Shown here piece after piece: positions 16,331-27,679 of a stretch of 64,000 nt of DNA; position 1 is the first letter of the stretch, and every line of letters begins with the position of its first letter. Under the pieces are notes generated by a model. It was given only the letters and a program-made list of their open reading frames with translations. It did no database searches and was not told the origin of the DNA. Position numbers and translations under genes: made by a program. This DNA comes from Nonomuraea sp. NEAU-A123 (GTDB taxonomy: Bacteria; Actinomycetota; Actinomycetes; Streptosporangiales; Streptosporangiaceae). The stretch is taken from NCBI RefSeq assembly GCF_018603905.1, contig NZ_JAHFZZ010000001.1:310001-374000 (forward strand), in the 5' to 3' direction.

Positions 16331-17254
16331 ATGAATCCCCTGATCCCGGTGCTCATCACAGGACTGCTGCTGCTCACGCCCACCCCGCCACCCTCCACCT
16401 CCACGGAGGTCACGCATAGGGACGACGGCAGAACGAAGATCCTCACTCTCAGAAACTCCAAGATCGTGGTCAACGGCGACGTAGGCAAAGGCGGTCGCAG
16501 CGACAGCTACCGGATCAAACGCCCCTGCTGGTATGAGCCGGGGCTCTCCGCCGACGAGATGATCAAGTTCCAGACGGACCCGAAGGCCCAGTTCTCGAGG
16601 ATCAAGGCCGACGAGAGTAGCTTCAAGAAGTTCATCCAGCCGTTCCTGGACAAGAAAGGGCAGCCGGGGAACTGGTGGACGCCCGCCTACGACGCGTCCG
16701 ACCCCAACGGCGCCGTCTGCTGGGCCGGGCTCGAACTGTTCATCTTCGTGCCACCGAACGAAACGCCGCCCTCCGGCATCACGTTCGAGCAGCTGGCCGA
16801 GATCGCGAGGGCGGCGATCACCGTGCCCGAGCAGACGGTCAAGCTGAGCCCCGACGCCAAGAGCTTCGTCAACCTGCCGACGTTCGTGTGGCTCGAAGGC
16901 ATCGGTCAGCCGCGGCGGACGGCGACGGCGACACTGCCCGGCGTCATGAGCGCCACCGTGGTCGCCACGCTCCAGAACATCAAGATCGACGCGGGCACGG
17001 GCAAGGACCGGGCCGAGGTGCGCGAACAGTGCGGCGCCACCGGCAAGCCGTACGCCAAGGGGGCCGCGTTCACCTGTGGCGTGCAGTACCTGCGCTCGTC
17101 GATCGACCAGCCACGGCAGGTGTACCAGCTGACCGTGACGACCGTGTGGCCGGTGACGGTGGCGGGCCAGGTGCCGGTCCAGTTCGCGCCGGTCGAGGTG
17201 GGGGTCACCCGCGACGTGCCGGTGGGTGAGGTGCAGAGCAACGTCCGCCCATAA
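16331..17254 (+). CDS. Secreted protein, former end of the Tad operon
   Basis: 307 residues from the ATG at 16331, which places a signal peptide (MNPLIPVLITGLLLLTP) at the N-terminus. An in-frame ATG at 16280 has ggagg directly against it (spacing too short) and would add 17 residues. The mature protein has four or more Cys (PCWYEPG, VCWAG, EQCGATG, TCGVQY). No named domain is recognised. It follows the Tad lipoprotein in the same direction with the TnpB element between them, so it was probably an operon member before insertion. Confidence 0.7.
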   Translation: MNPLIPVLITGLLLLTPTPPPSTSTEVTHRDDGRTKILTLRNSKIVVNGDVGKGGRSDSYRIKRPCWYEPGLSADEMIKFQTDPKAQFSRIKADESSFKKFIQPFLDKKGQPGNWWTPAYDASDPNGAVCWAGLELFIFVPPNETPPSGITFEQLAEIARAAITVPEQTVKLSPDAKSFVNLPTFVWLEGIGQPRRTATATLPGVMSATVVATLQNIKIDAGTGKDRAEVREQCGATGKPYAKGAAFTCGVQYLRSSIDQPRQVYQLTVTTVWPVTVAGQVPVQFAPVEVGVTRDVPVGEVQSNVRP

Positions 17255-17450
17255 GCGGGTCGTCATGGCGCTGTTCGGGGTGGGTCTCGTGGTCGGCAAC
17301 CTGATCGGTGGCCGGCTCGCCGACCGGGCCGTCATGCCGAGCATCTACGGTTCGGCGGCCCTGCTCACGCTCGCGCTGGTGGCGCGGAACCAGGTCGCGT
17401 TCATCGTCACTATCACGTTGTTCGGGGTGGCCGCCTTCGCGACCGTGCCG
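17253..17450 (+). pseudogene. MFS transporter remnant
   Basis: One frame encodes FGVGLVVGNLIGGRLADRAV, then a membrane-helix stretch and VTITLFGVAAFATVPP. These match the conserved helix 7-8 loop region of DHA-type major facilitator exporters. The N-terminal half and everything after VPP are missing, and no start site is visible. It begins inside the stop of the upstream gene. It looks like a leftover of a deleted transporter gene. Confidence 0.6.
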
Positions 17451-17494
17451 CCGCGGCCGATCAGGGGCCGGTACGTATCGCGCCGGCCCCCGGG

Positions 17495-17692
17495 TCAGCC
17501 GAACAACTCGTCCACGCTCTGCGCGGTCACCGCCCTGACGGTCCAGCGGTCGAGCAGGCTCTGGTCCGTGCACGCCTGGATGCGGGCCCGAGCCTCCTCG
17601 GGGACCGAGATGTGACGTGCGTCGAGGAATCCCAAGATGAGCTGGGCCGGCGTCCTGTCCGGCCCGCCCCTGTATTCGTGTGCTCCCGCCAT
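17495..17692 (-). CDS. Short Rpn-like C-terminal fragment (hypothetical)
   Basis: 65 residues. The sequence ILGFLDARHISVPEEARARI, then CTDQSLLDRW and AVTAQSVDELFG, resembles the C-terminal tail of Rpn/PD-(D/E)XK 'transposase/invertase' proteins. Those are normally about 300 residues, so the nuclease core is missing. Either it is a remnant or a stand-alone short form. The adjacent MFS remnant and TnpB element favour a scar of genome rearrangement. Confidence 0.5.
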   Translation of the reverse strand: MAGAHEYRGGPDRTPAQLILGFLDARHISVPEEARARIQACTDQSLLDRWTVRAVTAQSVDELFG

Positions 17693-17736
17693 CGACCAAA
17701 TCGTACAGAGCGCTGCCGTTCCATGACGGGGAGTTG

Positions 17737-18237
17737 CTAGAGCCGGGCGGACTCGTGGGCGAGCAGCCACTCCTTGACCGGCACGCCGTAGTAGTAACCG
17801 CCGTAGCCGCCCGAGCCGGGCAACACGCGGTGGCAGGGGACGAAGGGGGCGATCAGGTTCTGGGAGCAGGCCGACCCGGCCGCGCGGGCCGCCGTCCTGG
17901 GCAGGCCGGCGCGTTCGGCCAGCTCGGCGTACGAGACCGTGGTGCCCGGCTTGACCTCGCGCAGCGCCTCGTGGAGGCGCTTGCGGGTGGCCGTGCCCGG
18001 CTGCTCGACCGGAACGGCGTCCAGCGCCAGGAGGTCGCCGTCCAGATAGTCGCGTACGGCCTGAGCGGCGGGGCCGAGGTCGTCGACCACGTCCAGGCCC
18101 TCGGCCTGCAACGCGGGTGACAGCCGGACGAACATGTCCGAGGGGTCGGCGGTGAAGCCGGCCGCGACCAGCACGCCGTCGCGGCACAGCAGGGACAGCG
18201 GGCCGATGGGCGTCGGCAGGACTTGGGCGTCGATCAT
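17737..18237 (-). CDS. ogt: Methylated-DNA--protein-cysteine methyltransferase
   Basis: 166 residues. The acceptor motif PCHRV has its Cys at residue 135, preceded by the helix-turn-helix-like region YAELAERAGLPRTAARAAG. It removes methyl from O6-methylguanine in one suicidal step. The ATG at 18237 overlaps the stop of the Ada/AlkA gene (ATGA), so the pair is translationally coupled. That gives a complete alkylation-repair unit: glycosylase, sensor and direct reversal. Confidence 0.93.
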   Translation of the reverse strand: MIDAQVLPTPIGPLSLLCRDGVLVAAGFTADPSDMFVRLSPALQAEGLDVVDDLGPAAQAVRDYLDGDLLALDAVPVEQPGTATRKRLHEALREVKPGTTVSYAELAERAGLPRTAARAAGSACSQNLIAPFVPCHRVLPGSGGYGGYYYGVPVKEWLLAHESARL

Positions 18238-19676
18238 GAGGAACTCCAGAGATGCAGGGCGGCGTAGGCCCGCCAGGGCCGCCACCGCTCGATGTGGTCT
18301 TCGGGAATGCCCAGGCAGGCCATGCGCTTGTTGAGCACCAGGTCGCCGATGGGCCAGGCGTCGGGGTCGCGCAGCGCGCGCAGCGCGACATAGCTGGCGG
18401 TCCAGGGGCCGATGCCGGGGACGTCGAGCAGCTCCGCCACGGCCTCGGCCGGATCCTGGCCGCCGTCGAGGTCGATCCGGCCCTCGGAGACGGCGATGGC
18501 CAGCTCCTTGAGCGTCGAGACGCGGCGGTTGGTGAGCCCCAGCTCCGAGAGGTCCGCCGCGAGCAGCTCCGCGGCGCTGGGGAACAGGTGGGTCAGCCCG
18601 GGCACCGGGCCCTCGACGGGCCGGCCGGCCCGCTCGACGATCCGGCCGAGCATGGTGCGGGCGCCCGCGACGGAGATCTGCTGGCCCACGACCGCGCGTA
18701 CGGCCAGCTCGAACCCGTCGAACGCGCCCGGCACCCGCAGCCCGGGCCGGGACTCGACGAGCCGGCTCAGCGAGGTCTCGGCCAGCGCGGTCGCGATGGC
18801 GTCGGGGTCGGCGTCGAGATCGAGCAGGCGGCGGCAGCGGGCCACGATGCGGGCAAGCTGCCGGGTGTCGGCCACGGCGACGTCGAGCGCGATGTGGCCG
18901 GACTCGGGGGTGAGCGTGATCGTCCCGCCCGGGACCGCCCGGCTGTAGGACGTCAGGCTCGCCACCTCAAGGCCGGGAATCGCGCGCGAGGCCAGGAAGG
19001 AGAAGACGCCCTCAATGTCGTACGGCTCCCGCCGGTGCAGGCGCAACCGGAGCGTCGCGGGCCCGGCCACGACCTCGACCGCCGGTGGCGCCGAGGCGGA
19101 CAGGCCGCCCGCCGTCGCACGGAGCTCGCTGGGCGTGAACCCGTACGTCTCCCGCATCGTCGCGTTGAACTGCCGCACGCTCCCGAACCCGGCCGCGAAC
19201 GCCACCTCGGTGACCGGGAGCCGCGTCTCCGTCAGCAACTGCTTGGCCAGCAGCAACCGCTTGGTCCGGGCCACCGCCAGCGGCCCCACGCCGAGCTCGG
19301 CCACGAACAGCCGGTGCAGGTGCCGCTCGGTGATGTGCAGCCGCCTGGCCAGCCCCGCCACGCCCTGCTCGTCGGCGTCCCCGTCGTCGATCAGCCGCAG
19401 CGCCCGCCCGATGAGGTCGCCGCGCAGGTCCCACCCGGGATCGCCGGGGGACAGCTCCGGGCGGCAGCGCTTGCACGGGCGGAAGCCCGCCGCCTCCGCC
19501 GACGCGGCGTGCCGGTAGAACCGCACGTTGCGCGAGGCCGGCGTGCGGGCCGGGCAGATCGGCCGGCAGTAGATCCGCGTCGACGTCACCGCCGTGTAGA
19601 AGCGCCCGTCGAATCGGGCGTCCCGGGCTGAGACCGCCCGGTAGCAGGAGTCGAAATCGAGCTCAAGTGGCGACAT
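18234..19676 (-). CDS. Ada-AlkA fusion: alkylation sensor and 3-methyladenine glycosylase
   Basis: 480 residues. An Ada-type zinc site (Cys37, Cys41, Cys68, Cys71; RIYCRPICP and PCKRCRP) leads the protein. An AraC-type helix-turn-helix domain follows (about 90-190, AFAAGFGSVRQFNATMRE), then AlkA N-terminal and HhH-GPD glycosylase domains ending in DVPGIGPWTASY. The likely catalytic Asp lies in the segment after that hairpin (RALRDPDAWPIGD). The fusion combines a methylphosphotriester-sensing regulator with base excision. It probably autoregulates itself and ogt. Confidence 0.92.
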   Translation of the reverse strand: MSPLELDFDSCYRAVSARDARFDGRFYTAVTSTRIYCRPICPARTPASRNVRFYRHAASAEAAGFRPCKRCRPELSPGDPGWDLRGDLIGRALRLIDDGDADEQGVAGLARRLHITERHLHRLFVAELGVGPLAVARTKRLLLAKQLLTETRLPVTEVAFAAGFGSVRQFNATMRETYGFTPSELRATAGGLSASAPPAVEVVAGPATLRLRLHRREPYDIEGVFSFLASRAIPGLEVASLTSYSRAVPGGTITLTPESGHIALDVAVADTRQLARIVARCRRLLDLDADPDAIATALAETSLSRLVESRPGLRVPGAFDGFELAVRAVVGQQISVAGARTMLGRIVERAGRPVEGPVPGLTHLFPSAAELLAADLSELGLTNRRVSTLKELAIAVSEGRIDLDGGQDPAEAVAELLDVPGIGPWTASYVALRALRDPDAWPIGDLVLNKRMACLGIPEDHIERWRPWRAYAALHLWSSS

Positions 19677-19708
19677 GACAACGAGCGTATGCGTTCCCCC
19701 AGCCCCCC

Positions 19709-19784
19709 GACTGGCGGAAATCAGACCTGACCGTAAAAACGCTGGTCAGCAGGTCAAAGCTATCGACTAGCGGAAATCAGACCT
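19709..19784 (+). repeat. Direct repeat pair between ada-alkA and the NYN gene
   Basis: The 20-base word gactNgcggaaatcagacct occurs at 19709-19728 and 19765-19784, differing at one base (g/a). The second copy ends at the last base of the NYN gene. The spacing of 56 bases contains ctggtcagcaggtca. The role is unknown; it could be a duplicated binding site for the Ada/AlkA promoter. Confidence 0.5.
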
Positions 19785-20725
19785 CACTTCGACGAAACGC
19801 CCACGCCCAGGTCGAACTCCCGGTACACGCGCGCCCAGAACCCGTCACGCAGCCACACCCGCGCCTCGGGGAACGGCCGCAACGAGTGGCCGAGCTCCTT
19901 CTCCGCCTCGATGAGCAGCTCCGTGTCGATGACCGTCGGCAGGATCGGCCCCGGCAGCAGGTCGCGGATGTTGTCGCGGCCACGCGTGAGTATCCACTTC
20001 TGTGCCACGTGCTCGCCCACGTCCTCGACGCGCGGCCTGTTGGGCCCGAGCTTGGCCACCTGGCCGGGCTTGACGTGGGGTTTGACCGGCGCGCGTCCGG
20101 CGAACACCTGCGCGGGCGACGGAGCGGTCACCGGCGGGGTGACCGGAACAGGCTGCGGAGCACGGCTGAAAAAGGGCCTCAGGAAATCAGCAGTGATCAC
20201 TTCCACGGTGTCGGACTCCCACACCAGGCGCTCGGCCTGGTTGGTGCCGTACGGTGGCTCGACGCCCCACAAGTGGATGCGCACCCCGTACGCCTGCGCC
20301 GCCTCCACGGCGGGCACCATGTCCTCGTCTCCGGCGAGCAAGATCGTGTCAGTTACCGCATGGTGCCTGGCCAGCGCCTCCAGGTCACTCCTGATCTGCG
20401 CGTCCACGCCTTTCTGCTGGCCACGGGCGTTCAGGTTGCCAAGCCGTACCTTGACCCAGGGCAACTGGGCGATGACCCGCTGATCGACGGTCGGCACACG
20501 GTCACGAGCGGCGTCATACCAATAGATCCGGAGAAGTTCGCCAGATATACGTTCCAGCGCATGTTTCTGTAGACTCTGGATCAGCTCATCGGCGGCAACT
20601 CGATATTCTTTGCGCTCCTTGGCGCCCAGCAGCACTTCGCCTGCGGCAGCATAGAGATATCCGACGTCCACCAGGACGGCGTACTTCGCTGCCACAGCAT
20701 GCGGCATGAGGTCTGGGATGGCCAT
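19784..20725 (-). CDS. NYN-domain (PIN-like) protein
   Basis: 313 residues. The NYN/PIN-like fold shows acidic signature segments: VLVDVGYLYAAAG near residue 18, GVDAQIRSDLEAL near 105 and ILLAGDEDMVPAVEAA near 130. These are the metal-site residues of RNA-cleaving NYN nucleases. A Pro-rich linker (PQPVPVTPPVTAPSP) precedes a C-terminal region with no named domain. The substrate is unknown. It sits alone, 104 bases after accE, so it may share a transcript. Confidence 0.8.
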   Translation of the reverse strand: MAIPDLMPHAVAAKYAVLVDVGYLYAAAGEVLLGAKERKEYRVAADELIQSLQKHALERISGELLRIYWYDAARDRVPTVDQRVIAQLPWVKVRLGNLNARGQQKGVDAQIRSDLEALARHHAVTDTILLAGDEDMVPAVEAAQAYGVRIHLWGVEPPYGTNQAERLVWESDTVEVITADFLRPFFSRAPQPVPVTPPVTAPSPAQVFAGRAPVKPHVKPGQVAKLGPNRPRVEDVGEHVAQKWILTRGRDNIRDLLPGPILPTVIDTELLIEAEKELGHSLRPFPEARVWLRDGFWARVYREFDLGVGVSSK

Positions 20726-20804
20726 GTGTCCTCCAGGCCGCGGTTAGTTGATCGGCTGACTATATACGCCTACTTTCTCTAGATAGTCCCAACTCCTCGA
20801 GAAC

Positions 20805-20832
20805 TTGACACCCGATTCCCGGGATCTATCTA
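20805..20832 (+). promoter_or_regulatory. Consensus sigma70-type promoter on the plus strand
   Basis: TTGACA (20805-20810), 16 bases, then TATCTA (20827-20832). Transcription would run rightwards into the 3' end of accE and accB, antisense to both. No plus-strand gene follows for 1.8 kb, so a regulatory antisense RNA is the only obvious product. Confidence 0.4.
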
Positions 20833-21030
20833 AGGTAGGGCGCTCATCCGCCAAGCCGACTTCCCCGGTACGACTGGCTTACGCATCGCTCTAGCCAGGT
20901 TTCGCCATGTTTGAGTTCGCGGTTCGGCACGCGGCTCCGGGGCGGACCGCCGGGTGGCGAGCACGGCCACGAGGGCGGCGATCTCCTCCGGCGTGGCGTC
21001 ACCGCGAACGATCCTCAGCTGGGCGCTCAT
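20830..21030 (-). CDS. Acyl-CoA carboxylase epsilon subunit
   Basis: 66 residues. It is the short basic subunit ([16 protein letters not shown] pattern) that stimulates actinobacterial acyl-CoA carboxylase complexes by binding the beta subunit. It overlaps the stop of the beta-subunit gene and is translated from the same message. Length and the internal TPEEIAAL motif fit PccE/AccE. Confidence 0.88.
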   Translation of the reverse strand: MSAQLRIVRGDATPEEIAALVAVLATRRSAPEPRAEPRTQTWRNLARAMRKPVVPGKSAWRMSALP

Positions 21031-22616
21031 AGCGGGATGTTCCCATGCTTCTTCGGCGGCAGCGAGGCCCGCTTGTTCCGCAGCGCGCGCAGCGCCTTGA
21101 CGACCTGAGCGCGCGTCTCGGCAGGTCTGATCACCGCGTCGACGTAGCCGCGTTCGGCCGCGATGTACGGGTTGGCCAGCGTGTCCTCATACTCGGTCAC
21201 CAGCCTGGCCCGCTCGGCGTCGGCCTCGTCGCCCGCCGCGGCCAGCTCACGCCGGTAGAGGATGTTGACGGCGCCCTGCGCGCCCATGACCGCGATCTGC
21301 GCCGTGGGCCAGGCCAGGTTGACGTCCGCGCCCAGGTGCTTGGAGCCCATGACGTCGTACGCCCCGCCGTACGCCTTGCGGGTGATCACCGTGACGAGCG
21401 GCACAGTGGCCTCGGCGTAGGCGTAGAGGAGCTTGGCGCCGCGACGGATGATTCCGTTCCATTCCTGATCGGTCCCTGGGAGGAATCCCGGTACATCGAC
21501 AAAAGTCAGGATAGGAATATTAAAAGCATCACATGTTCGAATAAATCTGGCTGCCTTCTCGGAGGCGTTGATATCCAGGCACCCGGCGAAATGCATCGGC
21601 TGGTTGGCCACCACGCCCACCGACTGCCCGTCCACCCGGCCGTACCCGACCACCACGTTCGGCGCGAACAGCGCGTGGACCTCAAGGAACTCACCGTCAT
21701 CGAGCACCCGCTCGATGACCCGGTGCATGTCGTAGGGCTGGTTCGCCGAGTCCGGGATCAGCTCGTCGAGCTCGGGATCCGGCTCCAGGTCCCCGGCGCC
21801 CTCGAAGAGCGGCGCCTCGTCCAGGTTGTTGGACGGCAGGTAGGACAGCAGCGCCTTGACGTAGTCGAGCGCGTCGTTCTCGTCCGTGGCCTGGTAGTGG
21901 GCCACGCCCGACTTGGTGTTGTGCGTGTGCGCGCCGCCGAGCTCCTCGAACGTGACCTCCTCGCCGGTCACGGTCTTGATCACGTCGGGGCCGGTGATGA
22001 ACATCTGCGACGTCTGGTCGACCATCACCACGAAGTCGGTCAACGCGGGGGAGTAGACGTGGCCGCCGGCCGCCGCGCCCATGATGAGCGAGATCTGCGG
22101 GATCACGCCCGAGGCGTGCACGTTCCGCTTGAAGATCTCCGCGTAGAGCCCGAGCGCGACCACGCCCTCCTGGATGCGGGCGCCGCCGCCCTCGTTGATG
22201 CCGATGATCGGGCAGCCGGTCCGCAGCGCCAGGTCGAGCACCTTGACGATCTTCTCGCCGTAGACCTCGCCGAGCGAGCCGCCGAACACGGTCACGTCCT
22301 GCGAGAACACGCACACCTGGCGCCCGTCGATCGTGCCGTGACCGGTGATCACGCCGTCGCCGTACGGCCGCCTGCTCTCCAGCCCGAACATCGTGGACCG
22401 GTGCCTGGCGAACTCGTCGAACTCCACGAACGAGTCCTCGTCGAGCAGCGCCAGCACCCGCTCCCGCGCCGTCATCTTGCCCTTGGCGTGCTGTTTGGCC
22501 ACGGCCGCCGCGGAGCCGGCGTGGACGGCCTCGTCGAGTCGGCGTTCCAGGTCGGCGATCTTGCCTGCGGTGGTGTGGATGTCCGGTGGATCCGGTACGG
22601 CCTCGGCAGCGCTCAT
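21027..22616 (-). CDS. Acyl-CoA (propionyl/acetyl-CoA) carboxylase beta subunit
   Basis: 529 residues. It is the carboxyltransferase that moves CO2 from biotin to acyl-CoA to form malonyl- or methylmalonyl-CoA for lipids and polyketides. Diagnostic segments are [44 protein letters not shown] and the glycine-rich [12 protein letters not shown] biotin-bearing alpha subunit is not in the window, although birA is at 31923. The stretch at 21471-21560 has strikingly low GC for this gene. Confidence 0.94.
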   Translation of the reverse strand: MSAAEAVPDPPDIHTTAGKIADLERRLDEAVHAGSAAAVAKQHAKGKMTARERVLALLDEDSFVEFDEFARHRSTMFGLESRRPYGDGVITGHGTIDGRQVCVFSQDVTVFGGSLGEVYGEKIVKVLDLALRTGCPIIGINEGGGARIQEGVVALGLYAEIFKRNVHASGVIPQISLIMGAAAGGHVYSPALTDFVVMVDQTSQMFITGPDVIKTVTGEEVTFEELGGAHTHNTKSGVAHYQATDENDALDYVKALLSYLPSNNLDEAPLFEGAGDLEPDPELDELIPDSANQPYDMHRVIERVLDDGEFLEVHALFAPNVVVGYGRVDGQSVGVVANQPMHFAGCLDINASEKAARFIRTCDAFNIPILTFVDVPGFLPGTDQEWNGIIRRGAKLLYAYAEATVPLVTVITRKAYGGAYDVMGSKHLGADVNLAWPTAQIAVMGAQGAVNILYRRELAAAGDEADAERARLVTEYEDTLANPYIAAERGYVDAVIRPAETRAQVVKALRALRNKRASLPPKKHGNIPL

Positions 22617-22651
22617 GCGCGCAAGATTAACCCGCCTCCTAGAGTGGATCC

Positions 22652-23425
22652 ATGACGGAGGCGGTTCACACGCATGGCCTTTTCAAGAGATACGGCCCAC
22701 AGATCGCGGTGGCCGGCATCGACCTGGTGGTCCCGGCAGGCAGCTTCGCCGGGCTCGTCGGCCCCAACGGCGCCGGCAAGACGACCTCTCTCAGTATGAT
22801 CACCGGTCTGCTCCGCCCCGACGGCGGCCAGGCCGAGATCGACGGCTTCGACGTGTGGCGCGATCCCGTCGCGGTCAAGGCCCGCATCGGCGTGCTGCCC
22901 GAGGGGCTGCGGCTGTTCGAGCGGCTGTCGGGCCGCGAGCTGCTCCTCTACAACGGCAGGCTGCGCGGCATCTCCAAGGCCGACGTCGAGCAGCGCGCCG
23001 AGGAACTGCTGCAGGTGATGGACCTGGCCGAGGCCGCCGACAAGCTCGTCGTCGACTACTCCACCGGCATGCGCAAGAAGATCGGCCTGGCCGCGGCGCT
23101 GCTGCACAACCCGTCCGTGCTCTTCCTCGACGAGCCGTTCGAGGGCGTCGATCCCGTCAGCGCCAACACGCTCACCGAGGTGCTCCGGCGCTTCACCGCG
23201 TCGGGCTCGACCGTCATCTTCTCCAGCCACGTGATGGATCTCGTCGAACGGCTCTGCGACTGGGTGTCGGTGATGAGCGCCGGGCACATCGTGGCCCAGG
23301 GCCCGCTGGAGCTGGTGCGTGAGGGACGCAGCCTCAACCAGGCCTTCCTGGACCTGGTCGGCGGCCCGCGCGACAACGGCGACTCTGGCCTGACCTGGCT
23401 CGGCCGGGGGAAGGAGCCGGCGTGA
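22652..23425 (+). CDS. ABC transporter ATP-binding protein
   Basis: 257 residues. The Walker [12 protein letters not shown], signature STGMRKK and Walker [13 protein letters not shown] define a CcmA/NodI-type export ATPase. The start ATG at 22652 follows gagtggatcc. It overlaps the permease gene by four bases, so the two form one exporter. The substrate cannot be inferred. Confidence 0.9.
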   Translation: MTEAVHTHGLFKRYGPQIAVAGIDLVVPAGSFAGLVGPNGAGKTTSLSMITGLLRPDGGQAEIDGFDVWRDPVAVKARIGVLPEGLRLFERLSGRELLLYNGRLRGISKADVEQRAEELLQVMDLAEAADKLVVDYSTGMRKKIGLAAALLHNPSVLFLDEPFEGVDPVSANTLTEVLRRFTASGSTVIFSSHVMDLVERLCDWVSVMSAGHIVAQGPLELVREGRSLNQAFLDLVGGPRDNGDSGLTWLGRGKEPA

Positions 23426-24981
23426 GCACGGTCGCGCTCTTCGCCCAGCTCAAGCTCCGGTTGCTGGTCGGCAACCTCCGCGGCGACCTGCAGCGCAAGC
23501 TCGGCTTCACCCTCACGCTCATCCTGTCGGTGTTCGTGAGCGTCATCGGCTTCCTCCTCATGAGCCTGCTCCGGCTGGCCCCGCACGACGTGGCCGCGTC
23601 GATCGTCGTCGTGGTGTTCTCGCTCATGCTCATCGGCTGGATGATCGTGCCGCTGCTGGCGTTCGGCCTGGACGACACGCTCGACCCGGCCCGGCTGTCG
23701 CTGTTCCCCCTGCCCACCCACCGGCTCGCGGTCGGCATGTTCACCGCCTCCGCCACCGGCGTCTGGCCGCTGGCCACGCTGATCGTCACGACGGGCGCCC
23801 TGGTGGGGCTGGCCACCGGCGTCGGCGGCGTGCTGCTCGGGATCATCGCCGTGCTCCTGCAGTTCGCGCTCTGCCTGGTCACCTCCAGACTGGTCACCAC
23901 CGCACTGTCCAGCGCGCTGCGCACCCGGCGCGGCCGGGATGTGCTGGCCGTGGCCGCGATCTTCGTCGTCCTGCTCGCGCAGCTGCCGAACCTGGTGCTC
24001 AACGGCAACCTCGGCGACCCGGCGGAGATGCTGCGCGGGGCGTCGGCGATCCTCAGGTGGACGCCTTCGGGCATGGCCGCGCACGCGATGGCCGACGGCG
24101 GTCTGACCGGCCTGGCCGAGCTCGTCGCCGTGGCCCTCGTGGTCGTCGTGGCCGGCTGGCTGTGGATCAAGGCGCTCAGCCGGGCCCTGGTCACGCCCGA
24201 CGCCTCCACTCGCGCCGCCTCCGTACGCAGGGAGAGCGGGCTGATCGACCGGTTCCTGCCGGACGGGCCGCTGGCCGCCGTGGTCACCAAGGAGCTCAAG
24301 TACATCAGGCGCGAACCCCGCTCCCGGGTCGGCTGGTTCTCCTCCCTCGTGGTGGCCGTCGTGCTGGGGTTCTCGGTCACCCGTTCCCTGGAGACCGGGG
24401 CGTGGCTCCCGATCCTGCTCACCGCGTCGGCCGGGATGATGATCGCCCTGCAGTCGGCCAACTCGTTCGGCATCGACGGCCGCTCGCTCTGGATGAACGC
24501 CGTCGCCACCGGCTCGGAGCGCGGACTCAGCACCGATCTGGCCGGGCGCCACCTGGCCGGCGCGGTGATCGCGACGCCATTGCTCATCCTGATCGCCACC
24601 GTCGCCGGACTGCTCGCCGGCCACCCGGAGGGGATCGCCCCGGCGGTACTCACCGGCCTCGGGGCGCTCGGAATAGGGTTCGGCGTCGGCTCCGTGACCA
24701 GCGTCGTCATCCCCTACACCGTGCCCGACCGGATGAACGCCTTCACCGGGGCCGCGCCGGGACAGGGCGGGCAGGCGTTCGTCTCCGGCATGGGCGCGCT
24801 GCTGGGCGTCAGCGCCCTGTCGCTGCCGTTCGTGGTGCCGCTGCTGTTCGGGCTCTTCTGGGTGTCCGTGCTCGCGCCGTTCTACGGGCTGCTGGCGGAG
24901 TTCCTGGGGCGGCGGCTCGGCGCGAAGATCGGTTTCGCCCGCTTCCCTGAGCTGCTCGCCGCGGTGTCCCAGGCCACCTGA
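23422..24981 (+). CDS. ABC transporter permease
   Basis: 519 residues, GTG start overlapping the ATPase stop. About ten to twelve hydrophobic helices span the protein, in paired blocks with cytoplasmic linkers (RRESGLIDRFLPDG). No signature points to a substrate. A small hairpin (25005-25021) lies 24 bases after the stop. Confidence 0.83.
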   Translation: MSTVALFAQLKLRLLVGNLRGDLQRKLGFTLTLILSVFVSVIGFLLMSLLRLAPHDVAASIVVVVFSLMLIGWMIVPLLAFGLDDTLDPARLSLFPLPTHRLAVGMFTASATGVWPLATLIVTTGALVGLATGVGGVLLGIIAVLLQFALCLVTSRLVTTALSSALRTRRGRDVLAVAAIFVVLLAQLPNLVLNGNLGDPAEMLRGASAILRWTPSGMAAHAMADGGLTGLAELVAVALVVVVAGWLWIKALSRALVTPDASTRAASVRRESGLIDRFLPDGPLAAVVTKELKYIRREPRSRVGWFSSLVVAVVLGFSVTRSLETGAWLPILLTASAGMMIALQSANSFGIDGRSLWMNAVATGSERGLSTDLAGRHLAGAVIATPLLILIATVAGLLAGHPEGIAPAVLTGLGALGIGFGVGSVTSVVIPYTVPDRMNAFTGAAPGQGGQAFVSGMGALLGVSALSLPFVVPLLFGLFWVSVLAPFYGLLAEFLGRRLGAKIGFARFPELLAAVSQAT

Positions 24982-25004
24982 TCAATGGTCTAGTCCAATA
25001 CGTG

Positions 25005-25021
25005 AGACCGCCTTACGGTCT
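25005..25021 (+). terminator. Hairpin between the ABC permease gene and ppc
   Basis: Arms AGACCG/CGGTCT with a 5-base loop, followed by tttcc. The U-tract is short, so termination would be weak. It could instead be a control structure in the ppc leader. Confidence 0.4.
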
Positions 25022-25048
25022 TTCCGGGCTTGTGGATACCTTTGAAGC

Positions 25049-27663
<2,615 letters not shown>

Positions 27664-27670
<7 letters not shown>

Positions 27671-27679
27671 CCTCAGCCG
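27664..27679. terminator. Small palindrome between convergent ppc and epoxide hydrolase genes
   Basis: CGGCTGA and TCAGCCG surround the two-base gap between the stop codons of ppc (plus) and the hydrolase (minus). A bidirectional terminator is possible, but no T-run follows on either strand. Confidence 0.3.

Noticed and set aside
17226..17615. 129-residue plus ORF as a complete gene
   Set aside because: Only the first 65 residues look like MFS; the rest is antisense to the Rpn-like fragment, so a remnant is the better call.
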